Notes: a model not told the origin generated them from the sequence alone. A DNA stretch of 64,000 nucleotides from Chromatiaceae bacterium (GCA_024235175.1 JACKMX010000004.1:744001-808000); one strand, 5' to 3'. Shown: positions 16,646 to 27,587, numbered from the stretch's first letter. A program made the numbers and translations.

Positions 16646-17818
16646 ATGACCTACATCCCCCGGAACGCAGAATCGAGACTTCAACACTTCGCCAGCGGCT
16701 ATCCGGTGGTTGTGGTCACCGGCCCTCGCCAGTCCGGCAAGTCCACCCTGGTGAGGCATGCCTTTCCCGATCACCATTATGTATCGCTTGAAGATCTCGA
16801 CCAAAGGGAATTTGCAGAAACGGACACGCGTGGTTTTTTGAATCAATTTAGTGGGGGCGCCATCCTGGACGAGGCGCAACGCTGCCCTACCCTGTTTTCT
16901 TATCTCCAGACACGCGTCGATGAACGACAACAACCCGGCGAATTTATCCTGACGGGTTCCCAGCAGTTTGGCCTGTTGTCTGGCATCACGCAGAGTCTGG
17001 CCGGCAGAGCCTCATTGTTGACGCTGCTACCCATGACCTACGGCGAGTTACAGCGCGCAGGAAAAATTGGCAAGAACCTCGACAAGATACTCTTTGATGG
17101 CACTTTCCCCTCCATTTTCGACCGCGAACTCGAATCGCATCCCTGGTATGGAAACTATGTACGCACTTACCTGGAACGAGACGTCCGGCAACTGATCAAG
17201 GTACAGGATTTGGGAACCTTTCAACGCTTCCTGAAATTGTGTGCAGGCCGGACCGGACAACTCCTCAATCTTTCCTCGCTGGCCAACGACTGTGGTATTA
17301 CGCATAACACAGCCAAGGCCTGGATATCCGTATTGGAAGCCAGTTATATCCTGCACCTGTTGCCGCCGCATCACCAGAATTTCAACAAGCGCTTGGTCAA
17401 AACGCCCAAACTCTATTTCCTGGATACCGGGCTTGCGACCTGGTTGCTCGGCATCCAAAACAGCGAACAATTATCTACCCACGTTCAACGAGGCGCCTTA
17501 TTCGAAACCTGGGTCATAAGTGAATTGCTTAAAGCCCGTTATAACGCGGGTGAAACCTCGAACCTTTACTTCTGGCGTGATCGTTCGGGACATGAGGTGG
17601 ACCTGCTGATTGACCATGGAACCCATCTGTCACCGCTGGAAATAAAATCCGGGCAAACCATCAACAAGGATTACTTCAAGGGGCTGGAGTTCTGGCAAAA
17701 ACTGGCAAGTGAAACCACCGGAAAAGCGTGGCTGGTTTATGGCGGTGACACCCGGCAGATACGTTCTGATGTCACTGTTCTGCCGTGGCATGAAATCAAC
17801 TCCGAGCAGATTGTATAG
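16646..17818 (+). CDS. AAA ATPase with DUF4143 domain
   Basis: A 390-residue P-loop ATPase of the widespread AAA_14/DUF4143 family. Walker A is GPRQSGKST at about residues 26-34, and Walker B is GAILDEAQ near residue 72. A sensor-like TGSQQF follows near 105. The C-terminal DUF4143 domain (about 200-350) includes the PD-(D/E)XK-like stretch WRDRSGHEVDLLID...LEIKSGQ. These proteins are often found on mobile and defence islands; their biochemical role is poorly defined. It has its own promoter and is convergent with the unknown gene at 17823 with a 4-base gap. It lies between attachment remnant B and guaA, so it belongs to the guaA-proximal island unit. Confidence 0.9.
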   Translation: MTYIPRNAESRLQHFASGYPVVVVTGPRQSGKSTLVRHAFPDHHYVSLEDLDQREFAETDTRGFLNQFSGGAILDEAQRCPTLFSYLQTRVDERQQPGEFILTGSQQFGLLSGITQSLAGRASLLTLLPMTYGELQRAGKIGKNLDKILFDGTFPSIFDRELESHPWYGNYVRTYLERDVRQLIKVQDLGTFQRFLKLCAGRTGQLLNLSSLANDCGITHNTAKAWISVLEASYILHLLPPHHQNFNKRLVKTPKLYFLDTGLATWLLGIQNSEQLSTHVQRGALFETWVISELLKARYNAGETSNLYFWRDRSGHEVDLLIDHGTHLSPLEIKSGQTINKDYFKGLEFWQKLASETTGKAWLVYGGDTRQIRSDVTVLPWHEINSEQIV

Positions 17819-17822
17819 GCGG

Positions 17823-18893
17823 TCACTCCTTATCCGTGTCTATTTTGCTAAGATCGTCCAGTGCACTTTCAGTCAGAATAATCTTTCTCTTTTTCTTTAG
17901 CTTGACTACTTTGGGATCAAAGTTTTCCTGAATATCCTGGTGATTTTCAACTAACCAGGCATTCGCCCGATCGATCTCTTCTGCCAGAAACTTTTCCACC
18001 TCCGCATAGTCAGCCACCCGTGAGTTGCAGTCTGACAGAAAATGACGCCAGCGAATCTGCTTCAGCGTTCTTTCATTGGTAAAAACAAAAAATCGGTGAG
18101 GATCGTCATCCCAGTCCTTGTCGTGTACATATACGGCAGAATGTCGTTGGACATTTGATTCACTCAATGCCAACCAGCGTTCGCGTTGATAGCCATACCA
18201 GCGACTTCGTAATTCATCCAACTGAGCCTCCTGCCCTGCAGCATCAATGTTCACATCCCACAGAAATCCGCCTTTATCCTGCTTACCGTGATTTTTGCCA
18301 TCGACATACTCATGGGGGATGAGTTGGCGGATAATTTCATCGCCCGCAGATTCGACCTCATCCAGCACATAGGTGGCCAGGGAAGTAAAAGTCGCATAGT
18401 AAAATTGCTCTTGTATGAGCAATCTGACCCAGGAAGGATGTTGGTAGGCGTAGTATTCAATGCCTTTGTAATCCGGAAAGTCCCGCTTGCGTGCTTCTTC
18501 TTGAAACACGTAGTCCGCATAGTCGTAATCGTAGAGTGTCGGGAAGTCCAGCAGAGTCTTACCCTCCGCCATGCTCTCATTGAGATAGATGTAATCTTCA
18601 CCAATGCCTGCGGTCAGAAGCCTTGCCCAGTTCAGCTGGTTGAGGTCGGTTAACGACACATTCTTCCAGGCCTCATCAACCTCGTCAGACCGGCACTTAA
18701 TATCGAGCAAATCATCCAACAATACGCACTGTATCCTGCGGCTTGCATCTTCACCCATGGTTGCTCGGAAGCATTCCTGTTCCTGTGGCGTCCAGGCGTA
18801 ATAATGCGCGTCGGCTGCGATTAGTGCCTTGCGTGCAGCTACCATCAGCTTTTGTCTCTCCTTATAAGCCAGCTTGTAAGGTTTTTCTTTCAT
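17823..18893 (-). CDS. Unrecognised 356-residue protein of the guaA-side island
   Basis: I do not recognise a family. The protein is soluble-looking, rich in Tyr, Trp, Asp and Glu, with no signal peptide or membrane helix. Noticeable features are an aromatic/acidic centre (TLYDYDYADYVFQEEARKR), a segment WYGYQRERWLALSESNVQRHSAVYVHDKDWDDDPHRFF, and a very basic stretch near the C terminus (KVVKLKKKRKIIL) followed by an acidic tail. It is convergent with the AAA/DUF4143 ATPase. Frame, codon use and full length argue for a real gene. A defence or persistence role is possible from context only. Confidence 0.7.
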   Translation of the reverse strand: MKEKPYKLAYKERQKLMVAARKALIAADAHYYAWTPQEQECFRATMGEDASRRIQCVLLDDLLDIKCRSDEVDEAWKNVSLTDLNQLNWARLLTAGIGEDYIYLNESMAEGKTLLDFPTLYDYDYADYVFQEEARKRDFPDYKGIEYYAYQHPSWVRLLIQEQFYYATFTSLATYVLDEVESAGDEIIRQLIPHEYVDGKNHGKQDKGGFLWDVNIDAAGQEAQLDELRSRWYGYQRERWLALSESNVQRHSAVYVHDKDWDDDPHRFFVFTNERTLKQIRWRHFLSDCNSRVADYAEVEKFLAEEIDRANAWLVENHQDIQENFDPKVVKLKKKRKIILTESALDDLSKIDTDKE

Positions 18894-19035
18894 ACTTAGA
18901 CGACTCCGTGTCTACCTGGCGCAGTTCAAACTAAGCGGGAAATAGCAGGTTGACGGATTGCCACAGAGCACTTGCAGTTCAGTGGCTCTGACACCATGCC
19001 AAGCTCAGTTTTTGTCTCATGGTATCGATGTCTGC

Positions 19036-19143
19036 TGCCTTGCTACACGCAAGATATACCATGAAAAATACCATTGATGATGTAGATTATATTATTAATT
19101 TGATTGTTTTTATTTTTATATTTCAATAGGTTATAAATTTCCG
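19036..19143. repeat. Island/guaA junction (attachment site side C)
   Basis: Bases 19036-19052 repeat the left-boundary 17-mer of 8925-8941 exactly. Then come ATACCATGAAAAATACCAT (19056-19074) and an AT-rich GTTTTTATTTTTATATTTCAATAGG block. The latter two resemble the blocks beside guaA-tail copies A and B. The functional guaA stop codon begins at 19144. I read this as the current attachment junction of the integrated island. No integrase gene remains in the window. Confidence 0.65.
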
Positions 19144-20721
19144 TCACTCCCACTCAATGGTAGCCGGAGGTTTGCCCGAAATATCGTAGGCGACGCGTGA
19201 GATGCCTTTCACTTCGTTAATGATACGGCGTGACACCAGCTCCAGAAATTCGAACGATAGATGGGCAAAACGGGCGGTCATGAAATCGACCGTCTCCACA
19301 GCGCGCAGCGACACCACATATTCGTAGCGGCGCGCGTCGCCTACCACACCGACCGATTTGACCGGCAAAAACACCGCGAAAGCCTGGCTCACATTGTCGT
19401 AAAGATTGTGCCGGCGCAGCTCCTCGATGAAGATGTGGTCGGCTCTGCGCAGCAGGTCGGCGAACTCTTTCCTCACCTCGCCGAGAATTCGCACACCCAG
19501 GCCCGGTCCGGGGAACGGGTGGCGGTAGACCATTTCGTAAGGCAGTCCCAGCTCCACGCCGATCTTGCGTACCTCGTCCTTGAACAGCTCGCGCAGCGGC
19601 TCGATCAGTGCGAGCTTCATATATTCCGGCAGACCACCGACATTGTGGTGCGACTTGATCACATGCGCCTTTCCCGATTTGGCGCCGGCGGATTCGATCA
19701 CATCAGGGTATATGGTGCCTTGGGCAAGATATTTAACCCCGTCCAATTTAGCCGCCTCTTCCTCAAAGATCTCAACGAAAAGATTGCCAATGATCTTGCG
19801 CTTTTTCTCCGGGTCGGCCTCGCCTGCCAGCGCGTTCAGAAAACGCTGCTCGGCATCAACCCGGATCACCTTTACACCCATGTGCTCGGCGAAAGTCGCC
19901 ATCACCTGGTTGCCCTCATGCAGACGCAGAAGACCATTGTCGACGAAGACACAGGTGAGCTGATCGCCGATCGCGCGGTGCAGCAGCGCCGCCACCACCG
20001 AGGAGTCGACACCGCCGGAGAGACCGAGCAGCACCCGACCTGTGCCCACCTCTTTCCGAACATACGCAATGCTGTCTTCGATGATCTGTCCCGGCGTCCA
20101 CAGCGCTTCACAACCGCAGATGGGAAACAGAAAATGCTCGATAATGCGCTGCCCCTGCCGCGTGTGCGTCACTTCGGGGTGGAACTGGATGCCATAGAAT
20201 GCGCGCTCCTCGTCCGCCATGCCGGCCAATGGGGCGTTGTCTGTTTCTGCGATCACATGAAATCCCGGCGGCAGCTCCTCCACCCGGTCACCGTGGCTCA
20301 TCCAGACATCGAGCATGCCGTAACCCTCGGGCGTGGTGTGATCCTCGATATCCTTCAGCAGCTTCGAGTGGCTGCGTGCACGCACCTGCGCATAGCCGTA
20401 TTCGTGGGCTTCTGAGGTTGCCACCCTGCCGCCCAGCTGGGCTGCCATCGCCTGCATGCCGTAGCAGATGCCTAGCACCGGCACCCCCAGCTCGAACACC
20501 TGTTGCGGTATGCGTGGGGTGTCGGCGGCGGTGACCGTCTCCGGGCCTCCGGAAAGAATAATCCCGGAGGGCTTTTTCTCTTCTATCGCATCTTGGCAGT
20601 TGTCGTAGGGCCAGATCTCGCAATAGACGCCGGCTTCGCGTACGCGGCGCGCAATCAGCTGGGTGTATTGAGAACCGAAATCAAGTATCAGGATATGATG
20701 GGCATGAATGTCTTTGTTCAT
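19144..20721 (-). CDS. guaA: GMP synthase (glutamine-hydrolysing)
   Basis: A 525-residue enzyme converting XMP to GMP with ATP and glutamine. The N-terminal class I glutamine amidotransferase has the nucleophile Cys in GICYGMQ near residue 87 and the His/Glu pair in QFHPEVTHT. The ATP pyrophosphatase domain has the PP-loop LLGLSGGVDSSV near 228. The C-terminal dimerisation domain ends in the conserved ATIEWE. ATG 20721 gives the usual length; earlier in-frame starts add 11 unconserved residues. It follows guaB on the same strand after 165 bases containing a GGGCC hairpin repeat. Its last codons are the apparent integration target of the adjoining island. Confidence 0.98.
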   Translation of the reverse strand: MNKDIHAHHILILDFGSQYTQLIARRVREAGVYCEIWPYDNCQDAIEEKKPSGIILSGGPETVTAADTPRIPQQVFELGVPVLGICYGMQAMAAQLGGRVATSEAHEYGYAQVRARSHSKLLKDIEDHTTPEGYGMLDVWMSHGDRVEELPPGFHVIAETDNAPLAGMADEERAFYGIQFHPEVTHTRQGQRIIEHFLFPICGCEALWTPGQIIEDSIAYVRKEVGTGRVLLGLSGGVDSSVVAALLHRAIGDQLTCVFVDNGLLRLHEGNQVMATFAEHMGVKVIRVDAEQRFLNALAGEADPEKKRKIIGNLFVEIFEEEAAKLDGVKYLAQGTIYPDVIESAGAKSGKAHVIKSHHNVGGLPEYMKLALIEPLRELFKDEVRKIGVELGLPYEMVYRHPFPGPGLGVRILGEVRKEFADLLRRADHIFIEELRRHNLYDNVSQAFAVFLPVKSVGVVGDARRYEYVVSLRAVETVDFMTARFAHLSFEFLELVSRRIINEVKGISRVAYDISGKPPATIEWE

Positions 20722-20804
20722 GGTAACTACTCGCACCCTTTGGGTTATAAGCAATGCATGTCGAATTAGTGATAGTACAATGCGAGAACTGGCAGTAAGG
20801 GCTG

Positions 20805-20864
20805 AGGGCCAAGGGCCTAGGAAAAACCGATTGCAGCTGCTCTTGATCCTCGGCCCTTGGCCCT
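20805..20864. repeat. GGGCC-type palindromic repeat between guaB and guaA
   Basis: AGGGCCAAGGGCC (20805-20817) and GGCCCTTGGCCCT (20852-20864) form a 13-bp perfect stem with a 34-base loop. It resembles the elements at 43752-43818 and 56115-56133. It lies in the guaB-guaA spacer and could act as a transcription-attenuating or message-processing structure. Confidence 0.65.
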
Positions 20865-20886
20865 AGGCCCTAGGCTCTCATCGCCG

Positions 20887-22353
<1,467 letters not shown>

Positions 22354-22582
22354 AATCGGTATTCCCAATGCTGAAGAAGGGTTGGTCGGCACCCGGAAGC
22401 AAATTTTCCGGGCTATACCGCCTGATTCATGGCGATGCTTCTGGCCGGTACCGGTGCCAGAGAGTGAAACCTATATTAACGCAGGCGGGTAAAACGAGTG
22501 ATTATAAAATTTGCGGCTGTCAAGGTAAACTGGAAACAGCTGTCTTTTGCCCATCAGGCCTGCAAAACCATAGAATTCAGAT

Positions 22583-23944
22583 ATGAAAGATGAGGTATTT
22601 GAGGAGCTCTCTCAGCGCGACATACTGACCGTCAGCCGACTCAATTCAGAGGTCAGGTCGGTATTGGAGGGCAGTTTTCCGCTGCTCTGGGTGGAGGGGG
22701 AGATATCCAATCTCGCCCAGCCGACGTCGGGCCATATCTACTTTACCCTGAAAGACCGCCATGCACAGGTGCGCTGCGCCATGTTCCGCCTGAAACGGCA
22801 GCGCCTGAGATTTCTGCCGGAGAATGGCAGCCAGGTTCTGCTGCGATGCAGAGTGGGGCTCTACGAGAGCCGCGGAGAGTTCCAGCTCATGGTGGAACAT
22901 ATGGAACCCGCCGGCGATGGGGCGCTTCGGCAGGCTTTCGAAGCACTCAAGGAGAAACTTGCCGGTGAAGGCCTGTTCGACGTTGATTATAAAAAACCGC
23001 TGCCCGAATATCCCAGACAGATAGGCGTTATCACCTCTCCAACGGGTGCTGCGGTACGCGATATTCTGCATGTACTGGAACGGCGATTTCCGGCAGCCGG
23101 TGTGGTGCTTTACCCGGTTCAGGTTCAGGGCGAGACAGCAGCCTCGGAGATCGAGGCGATGATCAGACTCGCTGACCATCGTGCTGAGTGTGATCTGCTG
23201 ATCCTCACCCGCGGCGGCGGCTCGCTGGAGGATCTGGCTGCATTCAACGATGAACGGGTTGCCCGCGCGATACACGCGGCAACTCTGCCTATAGTCTCTG
23301 CAGTCGGGCACGAGATCGACTTTACCATTGCCGACTTTGTCGCCGACCGGCGCGCAGCCACCCCTTCAGCTGCCGCCGAACTGGTAACCCCGGATCGGCT
23401 TGATTTGGATAATCGGATCACATCTCTCTCCGGCCGGCTGTCACGGCAGATTCAGCAAGGCTTGGAAAAGCACCGGTCGGCACTGCAAGCAGTCGACAGG
23501 CGCTTGAACCACTCGCATCCGGGAAAGAGGGTAATGCAGTGGCAGCAGCGTCTGGATGAACTTCAACAACGGTTGTATCAGGCTATCAATAACGATCAGC
23601 GCCATCGGAACGCCCTGTTGAATACACTGGCGGCCAGAATCACTGCTGCCACGCCAAAACATGAACTTCGGCGGATCAGCCAGCATACTGAGTCGCTGTA
23701 TAAAAGATTGGTCTACGCCATTGAGTCCCTGTTCGGCCGGCGGCACCAACATTTGGCGCAGACGGCTGGAAATCTGCATGCACTGAGTCCATTGGCCACA
23801 CTGCAGCGTGGTTATTCGATAACCCGGCGCATCCAGCATGGCAGTGTTATCCATGACGCAGCGGAAGTGAAGCCTGGCGAACGGGTGGAGACCCTGTTGT
23901 CACACGGCCGTCTGATCTGTGAAGTAATCAGCGTTTCCGATTAA
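22583..23944 (+). CDS. xseA: Exodeoxyribonuclease VII large subunit
   Basis: A 453-residue protein. The N-terminal OB fold (VEGEISNLAQPTSGHIYFTLKD) binds single-stranded DNA, and the central catalytic domain includes GVITSPTGAAVRDILHV and the conserved LILTRGGGSLEDL with the following VGHEIDFTIADF. The C-terminal coiled coil (about 270-400) binds XseB subunits. The complex degrades single-stranded DNA to short oligonucleotides. It is divergent from guaB. In the ancestral order it was convergent with der: its last 20 codons are duplicated in degraded form at 29406 and 35366. Confidence 0.97.
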   Translation: MKDEVFEELSQRDILTVSRLNSEVRSVLEGSFPLLWVEGEISNLAQPTSGHIYFTLKDRHAQVRCAMFRLKRQRLRFLPENGSQVLLRCRVGLYESRGEFQLMVEHMEPAGDGALRQAFEALKEKLAGEGLFDVDYKKPLPEYPRQIGVITSPTGAAVRDILHVLERRFPAAGVVLYPVQVQGETAASEIEAMIRLADHRAECDLLILTRGGGSLEDLAAFNDERVARAIHAATLPIVSAVGHEIDFTIADFVADRRAATPSAAAELVTPDRLDLDNRITSLSGRLSRQIQQGLEKHRSALQAVDRRLNHSHPGKRVMQWQQRLDELQQRLYQAINNDQRHRNALLNTLAARITAATPKHELRRISQHTESLYKRLVYAIESLFGRRHQHLAQTAGNLHALSPLATLQRGYSITRRIQHGSVIHDAAEVKPGERVETLLSHGRLICEVISVSD

Positions 23945-23981
23945 CGAAACGCTTGAGCCGCGGGCGCTTGCGCAGCTGACG
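23928..23981 (-). pseudogene. der: der 3'-end fragment next to xseA
   Basis: The minus strand encodes RQLRKRPRLKRFVNRKR-stop, closely matching the C terminus of the real Der (RQLRKRQRLKSFVNRKS). It overlaps the xseA stop tail to tail, just as the xseA fragment overlaps the real der at 35409. Only about 17 codons are recognisable. It marks the left junction of the insertion that split xseA from der. Confidence 0.8.
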
Positions 23982-24114
23982 CTTGACGAAAAAGGTCGGC
24001 AGGGTCGAAAAAGTGATGGAGGGATTAAAATTAATTCCCTCTGTCACGAATGGCACTTACTTAACAATAATCGTCGAGAAGTCGACTTGCCGAAACAGGT
24101 CATTTCTTCCGGAA

Positions 24115-24184
24115 AACGCCGTAAATACGTCCATGTAGGCTCGACAGTGGCATCCATGCCACTGACGTTTCCTCCAGAAACAAC
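24115..24184. repeat. Short palindromic intergenic repeat
   Basis: AGTGGCA (24146-24152) and TGCCACT (24157-24163) form a perfect stem around TCCA. The flanking TTCCGGAAAACG and CGTTTCCTCCAGAA words are an imperfect outer inverted repeat. This looks like a dispersed palindromic repeat downstream of the ovoB-like gene. Only one copy is present in this window. Confidence 0.4.
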
Positions 24185-24235
24185 CCGTATCGGCTTAAAT
24201 AAGTGCCATTCCCCTCTTCACCTTTTCACTACAAC

Positions 24236-25414
24236 TCAGTCCAGCCAATCCAGCAGAAATTGAAAAGCCCGGGGAAAATCATCGCGGCCGAAGCCTATCC
24301 TGAAATGAGACGGTCCCTGCAAAAAACAGGAACCCGGCACGATGTTCACACCGGTTTCATTGAGCAGCCGCCTGGCAAATTCCAGGGCGGACATCTGCCC
24401 GGTCAGGCCGGGATAGGCAATACAACCAGCCCTGGGTGCATACCATTGAATTCTCGGACTCAAGCGGTCAAGGTTGTTACGGATCAGCGTCAGATTGGCC
24501 GCGATACGCTGCCGATGTGCCTGCAACAGCTCCTCCTGGTGGTTTAATGCGATCCCGGCAAGCAGCTCATCCGCCCTGCCGTTGCAGACGGAGAGAAAGA
24601 GTTTGATTTGCAACATTCGCTGCAGCAGTTTCGTATCCCGGCAGGCGATCCATCCCACCCTGACACCACCCAGGCCGAATGGCTTGGAGATCACCCCCAG
24701 GCTGATGCCCCTCTCATACTCGGACACCGCCCCCGGTAACCGTACGGCAGGGTCGTGCTCCATACCGCGGAAAACCTCGTCGGACAACAGCCAGCAACCC
24801 TGTCTGCTACAGGCGGCGACGATCTCTGCAAAATCGGCCTTGCTCACCGTTTGCCCGGTGGGATTATGGGGAAAATTGACCGTTGCCACGCGGGTATCGT
24901 CCGTCAGCCTCTCGAACCACTGACCGAGATCGAAACGCCAGGCATCCTTTCCCAGCTGCATCGGCACCCGTTCGACGTCCGCACCTATGGCCTGCGGGAC
25001 GATGACCAACGGTTCGAACGCAGGCGTGATGACCTGCACTCTGTCGCCGGCTGCCAACAGCGCATGATAGGCGATGAAGATCGCCTCCTGGGCCCCGGCG
25101 GTGACCAGGATGTTTTCCGTCCCCAGTCCGCGATAGGCGGCGCAGATCCTCTCCCTCAGGCTGACATCCCCCTGGTTGGGCGAATAATTCAGGGGGAAAT
25201 CCCGCCACTGCTTCAGCTCGTCTTCCGTAGCGAGCGCCAGCAGTTCCCTGAGTTCCAATGGTTCAGGCGCCGAGGCTCCCATGATGTAGCGGGTAGCGGC
25301 TGCTGACTGCAGCTGATAGCGGCCCAGTTCGTAGTCAGGAAAAATCATAGGTGTTGGAAAACTCGTTACGGGCTCTTCACGACCGCAGCTGGCGAAAACA
25401 GGATTATCGGACAC
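24236..25414 (-). CDS. ovoB: PLP-dependent C-S lyase/aminotransferase, OvoB-like
   Basis: A 392-residue fold-type I PLP enzyme of the class I/II aminotransferase family. The Schiff-base lysine lies in VISKPFGLGGVRVGW near residue 240. NFPHNPTGQ near 182 and LLSDEVFRG near 213 are the cofactor-binding motifs, and HFRIGFGR near 370 supplies the carboxylate-binding Arg. In ovothiol biosynthesis OvoB cleaves the histidyl-cysteine sulfoxide made by OvoA, releasing the 5-thiohistidine. Its start overlaps the ovoA stop by 11 bases, so the two are translationally coupled, which is the main reason for the OvoB assignment over a generic aminotransferase. Confidence 0.82.
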   Translation of the reverse strand: MSDNPVFASCGREEPVTSFPTPMIFPDYELGRYQLQSAAATRYIMGASAPEPLELRELLALATEDELKQWRDFPLNYSPNQGDVSLRERICAAYRGLGTENILVTAGAQEAIFIAYHALLAAGDRVQVITPAFEPLVIVPQAIGADVERVPMQLGKDAWRFDLGQWFERLTDDTRVATVNFPHNPTGQTVSKADFAEIVAACSRQGCWLLSDEVFRGMEHDPAVRLPGAVSEYERGISLGVISKPFGLGGVRVGWIACRDTKLLQRMLQIKLFLSVCNGRADELLAGIALNHQEELLQAHRQRIAANLTLIRNNLDRLSPRIQWYAPRAGCIAYPGLTGQMSALEFARRLLNETGVNIVPGSCFLQGPSHFRIGFGRDDFPRAFQFLLDWLD

Positions 25415-27587
25415 GCAAACGCCAGACCGTCAGTTCCGACAATGTGTGCTGAAACTTCCTCCGGGTCTCGCGGATGACGAAGGGTAGGTCCTTAGGTTCA
25501 CCGACCAGCTCGAAATGGCTGCCCAGCACCTCTTTCAGGCCATCCAGGCTGGTGAAGTTTTCACCCACCTGGTCCTTGAACCCACCCAGCCACTCCTGCT
25601 TCTCGGTAAACTCCTCCAGCCAGGTATAGGGCGACGCCAGGATTAACAGTCCACCCGGGCGCATGCGCCCGTGAATCATGCCGAGGAAACGGCGGGGCGA
25701 ATAGAGCCGGTCTATCAGGTTGCCGGCAAACACCAGGTCGTAGCCGCTGTACTTCTCGTTCAGGTTGCAGGCGTCCGCCTGCATGAAACGGCAGCGTCCG
25801 GCATTCCCGGAGAGGCTGAGTTCGCTCATCCGGATCTCGCGGAAACTGACCAGGTCGCCCTCGTCCCGGATGCGGTAGCGCCTGATCCCTCTCTGCTGCA
25901 GCTCCACGGCCGAGGAGATGAAGCGGGCGGAGAAATCGAGGGCATCCACGTGGCCGAAGTGGCCGGCCAGCTCGAAGGCGCTGCGGCCCACCGCGCAGCC
26001 GATGTCGAGGGCCCTGCTGTTTTCCCCCGCGATACCCGCCTGTTGCGCCCGTTCGATACAGATCTGCGCGCATGCCCTGGCAAAGTTCGCTACACCAAAG
26101 TGTTCATCACCGTAGTGGAATTCCAGGTACTGGGATACCAGTTCATCCGATTCGTAGGGGTTGGATTCGATCTCGGGTTCCACATTGGATTCGATATAGC
26201 GAAAGCCGGCATGCTGGAAAAAGTGCCTGCGGAATGCGTAGCGCGACTCCCTGATCGCGTAGTTGCCCGTGGAGATGAAACAGCCGCCTTTGATCAGATT
26301 GTGCTTGCCGTCGAAGGTCGGAGTGGAAAAGTCGTCATAGACTGGGTGGACCCTGAACCCGGGATAAGCGTCGATCGGGGTCTCGGTCCATTGCCAGACA
26401 TTGCCGATGACATCGTAGAACTCGCTGCCATCCGCCGCCGGGGCCTTGAACCGGTTCACCGGGCAGGCCGACGCCCAGTATTCCAGGTTGATGTTGCCAG
26501 GTGCCTGGCTCCAGTCGGGCTGGTCTGTCCCGATGGCGTTGCGCAGGCAGTACCATTCGGCCTCGGTCGGCAGGCGGATGCTCTTTCCCGTCTGCGCCGA
26601 CTTCCAGTTGCAGAAGGCCTTGGCCTCCAGGTAGTTCACGTCCACCGGCCAGTCCCAGGGCATGTCGATGACCCGGGTCATGCTGCGGTAGCGGTAACCA
26701 TCGCCGGCGGCGACCCAGAATTCGGGATGGATGGCACGGGTGAACTGACGCCACTGCCAGCCCTCCTCGGTCCAGTACGCCTCGGTTGCATAGCCACCCT
26801 GCCGAACGAAGGCCAGGTACTCGCCGTTTGAGACCAGGTATTGGCTGGCCAGGTAATCTTTGACCTCGACATCCTGCCCGCCGTATTCGTTGTCCCAGCC
26901 GTAGAGCCGGTCGTCGTGCGGCTTGCCCAGCCGCAAATGCCTCCCCTTGACCGGCAGCAGCCGGTTGACCGGGAAATCGGCGCTCATCTGTTCACATTCG
27001 GGGAACAGGGCGTCAGGCCGCACCAGCTCGATCGGCAACTGCCGTATCAGCACGGAGGTGGTCTCCAGGTGAATCCGTTCATGCTCGATTCCCATCATGA
27101 CGATCCACATCGGGTCATCCCAGCCCACCGGCAGGGAGATCGGGGCGTGCATGACAAAGTCGTCGACCAGCTCGCGCACCCGGTCGCGGTACGCCTTCAC
27201 CTGCCGCGGTGTCGGCCAGTGGTAGCTGGATTCGTCGAGATCGTCCCAGGACATCTCGTCCACGCCGATCGCCAGCATCGATTCCAGCGCTGAATCGAGC
27301 CGTTCGGGGATCAGCTTGGCGACGTGCAGCTTGTTGATGAAGAAGACCGCCGTGTGGCCGTAGTAGAAGATCAGCGGGTGGCGCAGCGGCGTCGCCCGGG
27401 CGTAGAACGCCTCGTCCCCGACCAGGCAGTCGAAGATGCGCTCGTACAGGGTAAAGGTCTTGTGGAAGTAATCGCGGATCTCGAGCCGCTTTGCTTCGAT
27501 GTCCTCTCCGGTGAGCAGTACGGAGCGGGTTACCCGCAGGTCGTCATCGGAGAGCTTGAGCGCTATTTTGGCCGGATTGGTCTTCAT
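25404..27587 (-). CDS. ovoA: 5-histidylcysteine sulfoxide synthase / thiohistidine methyltransferase
   Basis: A 727-residue OvoA. The N-terminal DinB-like domain carries the iron-binding HX3HXE motif (HERIHLE, near residue 175). The formylglycine-generating-enzyme-like domain (about 225-450) has IRLPTEAEWYCLRN and a C-terminal RESRYAFRRHFFQHAGFRY. The C-terminal SAM methyltransferase domain (about 480-727) has LDIGCAVGRSAFEL. OvoA is a mononuclear non-haem iron enzyme joining Cys to C5 of His with oxygen; its methyltransferase domain N-methylates the thiol product to give ovothiol A. Full domain set and length match the family. It is downstream of a separate methyltransferase gene and upstream of ovoB on the same strand. 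Confidence 0.95.
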   Translation of the reverse strand: MKTNPAKIALKLSDDDLRVTRSVLLTGEDIEAKRLEIRDYFHKTFTLYERIFDCLVGDEAFYARATPLRHPLIFYYGHTAVFFINKLHVAKLIPERLDSALESMLAIGVDEMSWDDLDESSYHWPTPRQVKAYRDRVRELVDDFVMHAPISLPVGWDDPMWIVMMGIEHERIHLETTSVLIRQLPIELVRPDALFPECEQMSADFPVNRLLPVKGRHLRLGKPHDDRLYGWDNEYGGQDVEVKDYLASQYLVSNGEYLAFVRQGGYATEAYWTEEGWQWRQFTRAIHPEFWVAAGDGYRYRSMTRVIDMPWDWPVDVNYLEAKAFCNWKSAQTGKSIRLPTEAEWYCLRNAIGTDQPDWSQAPGNINLEYWASACPVNRFKAPAADGSEFYDVIGNVWQWTETPIDAYPGFRVHPVYDDFSTPTFDGKHNLIKGGCFISTGNYAIRESRYAFRRHFFQHAGFRYIESNVEPEIESNPYESDELVSQYLEFHYGDEHFGVANFARACAQICIERAQQAGIAGENSRALDIGCAVGRSAFELAGHFGHVDALDFSARFISSAVELQQRGIRRYRIRDEGDLVSFREIRMSELSLSGNAGRCRFMQADACNLNEKYSGYDLVFAGNLIDRLYSPRRFLGMIHGRMRPGGLLILASPYTWLEEFTEKQEWLGGFKDQVGENFTSLDGLKEVLGSHFELVGEPKDLPFVIRETRRKFQHTLSELTVWRLRVR

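Noticed and set aside
19261..20415. Long plus-strand open frame opposite guaA
   Set aside because: It is antisense to a fully conserved GMP synthase and has no family resemblance.
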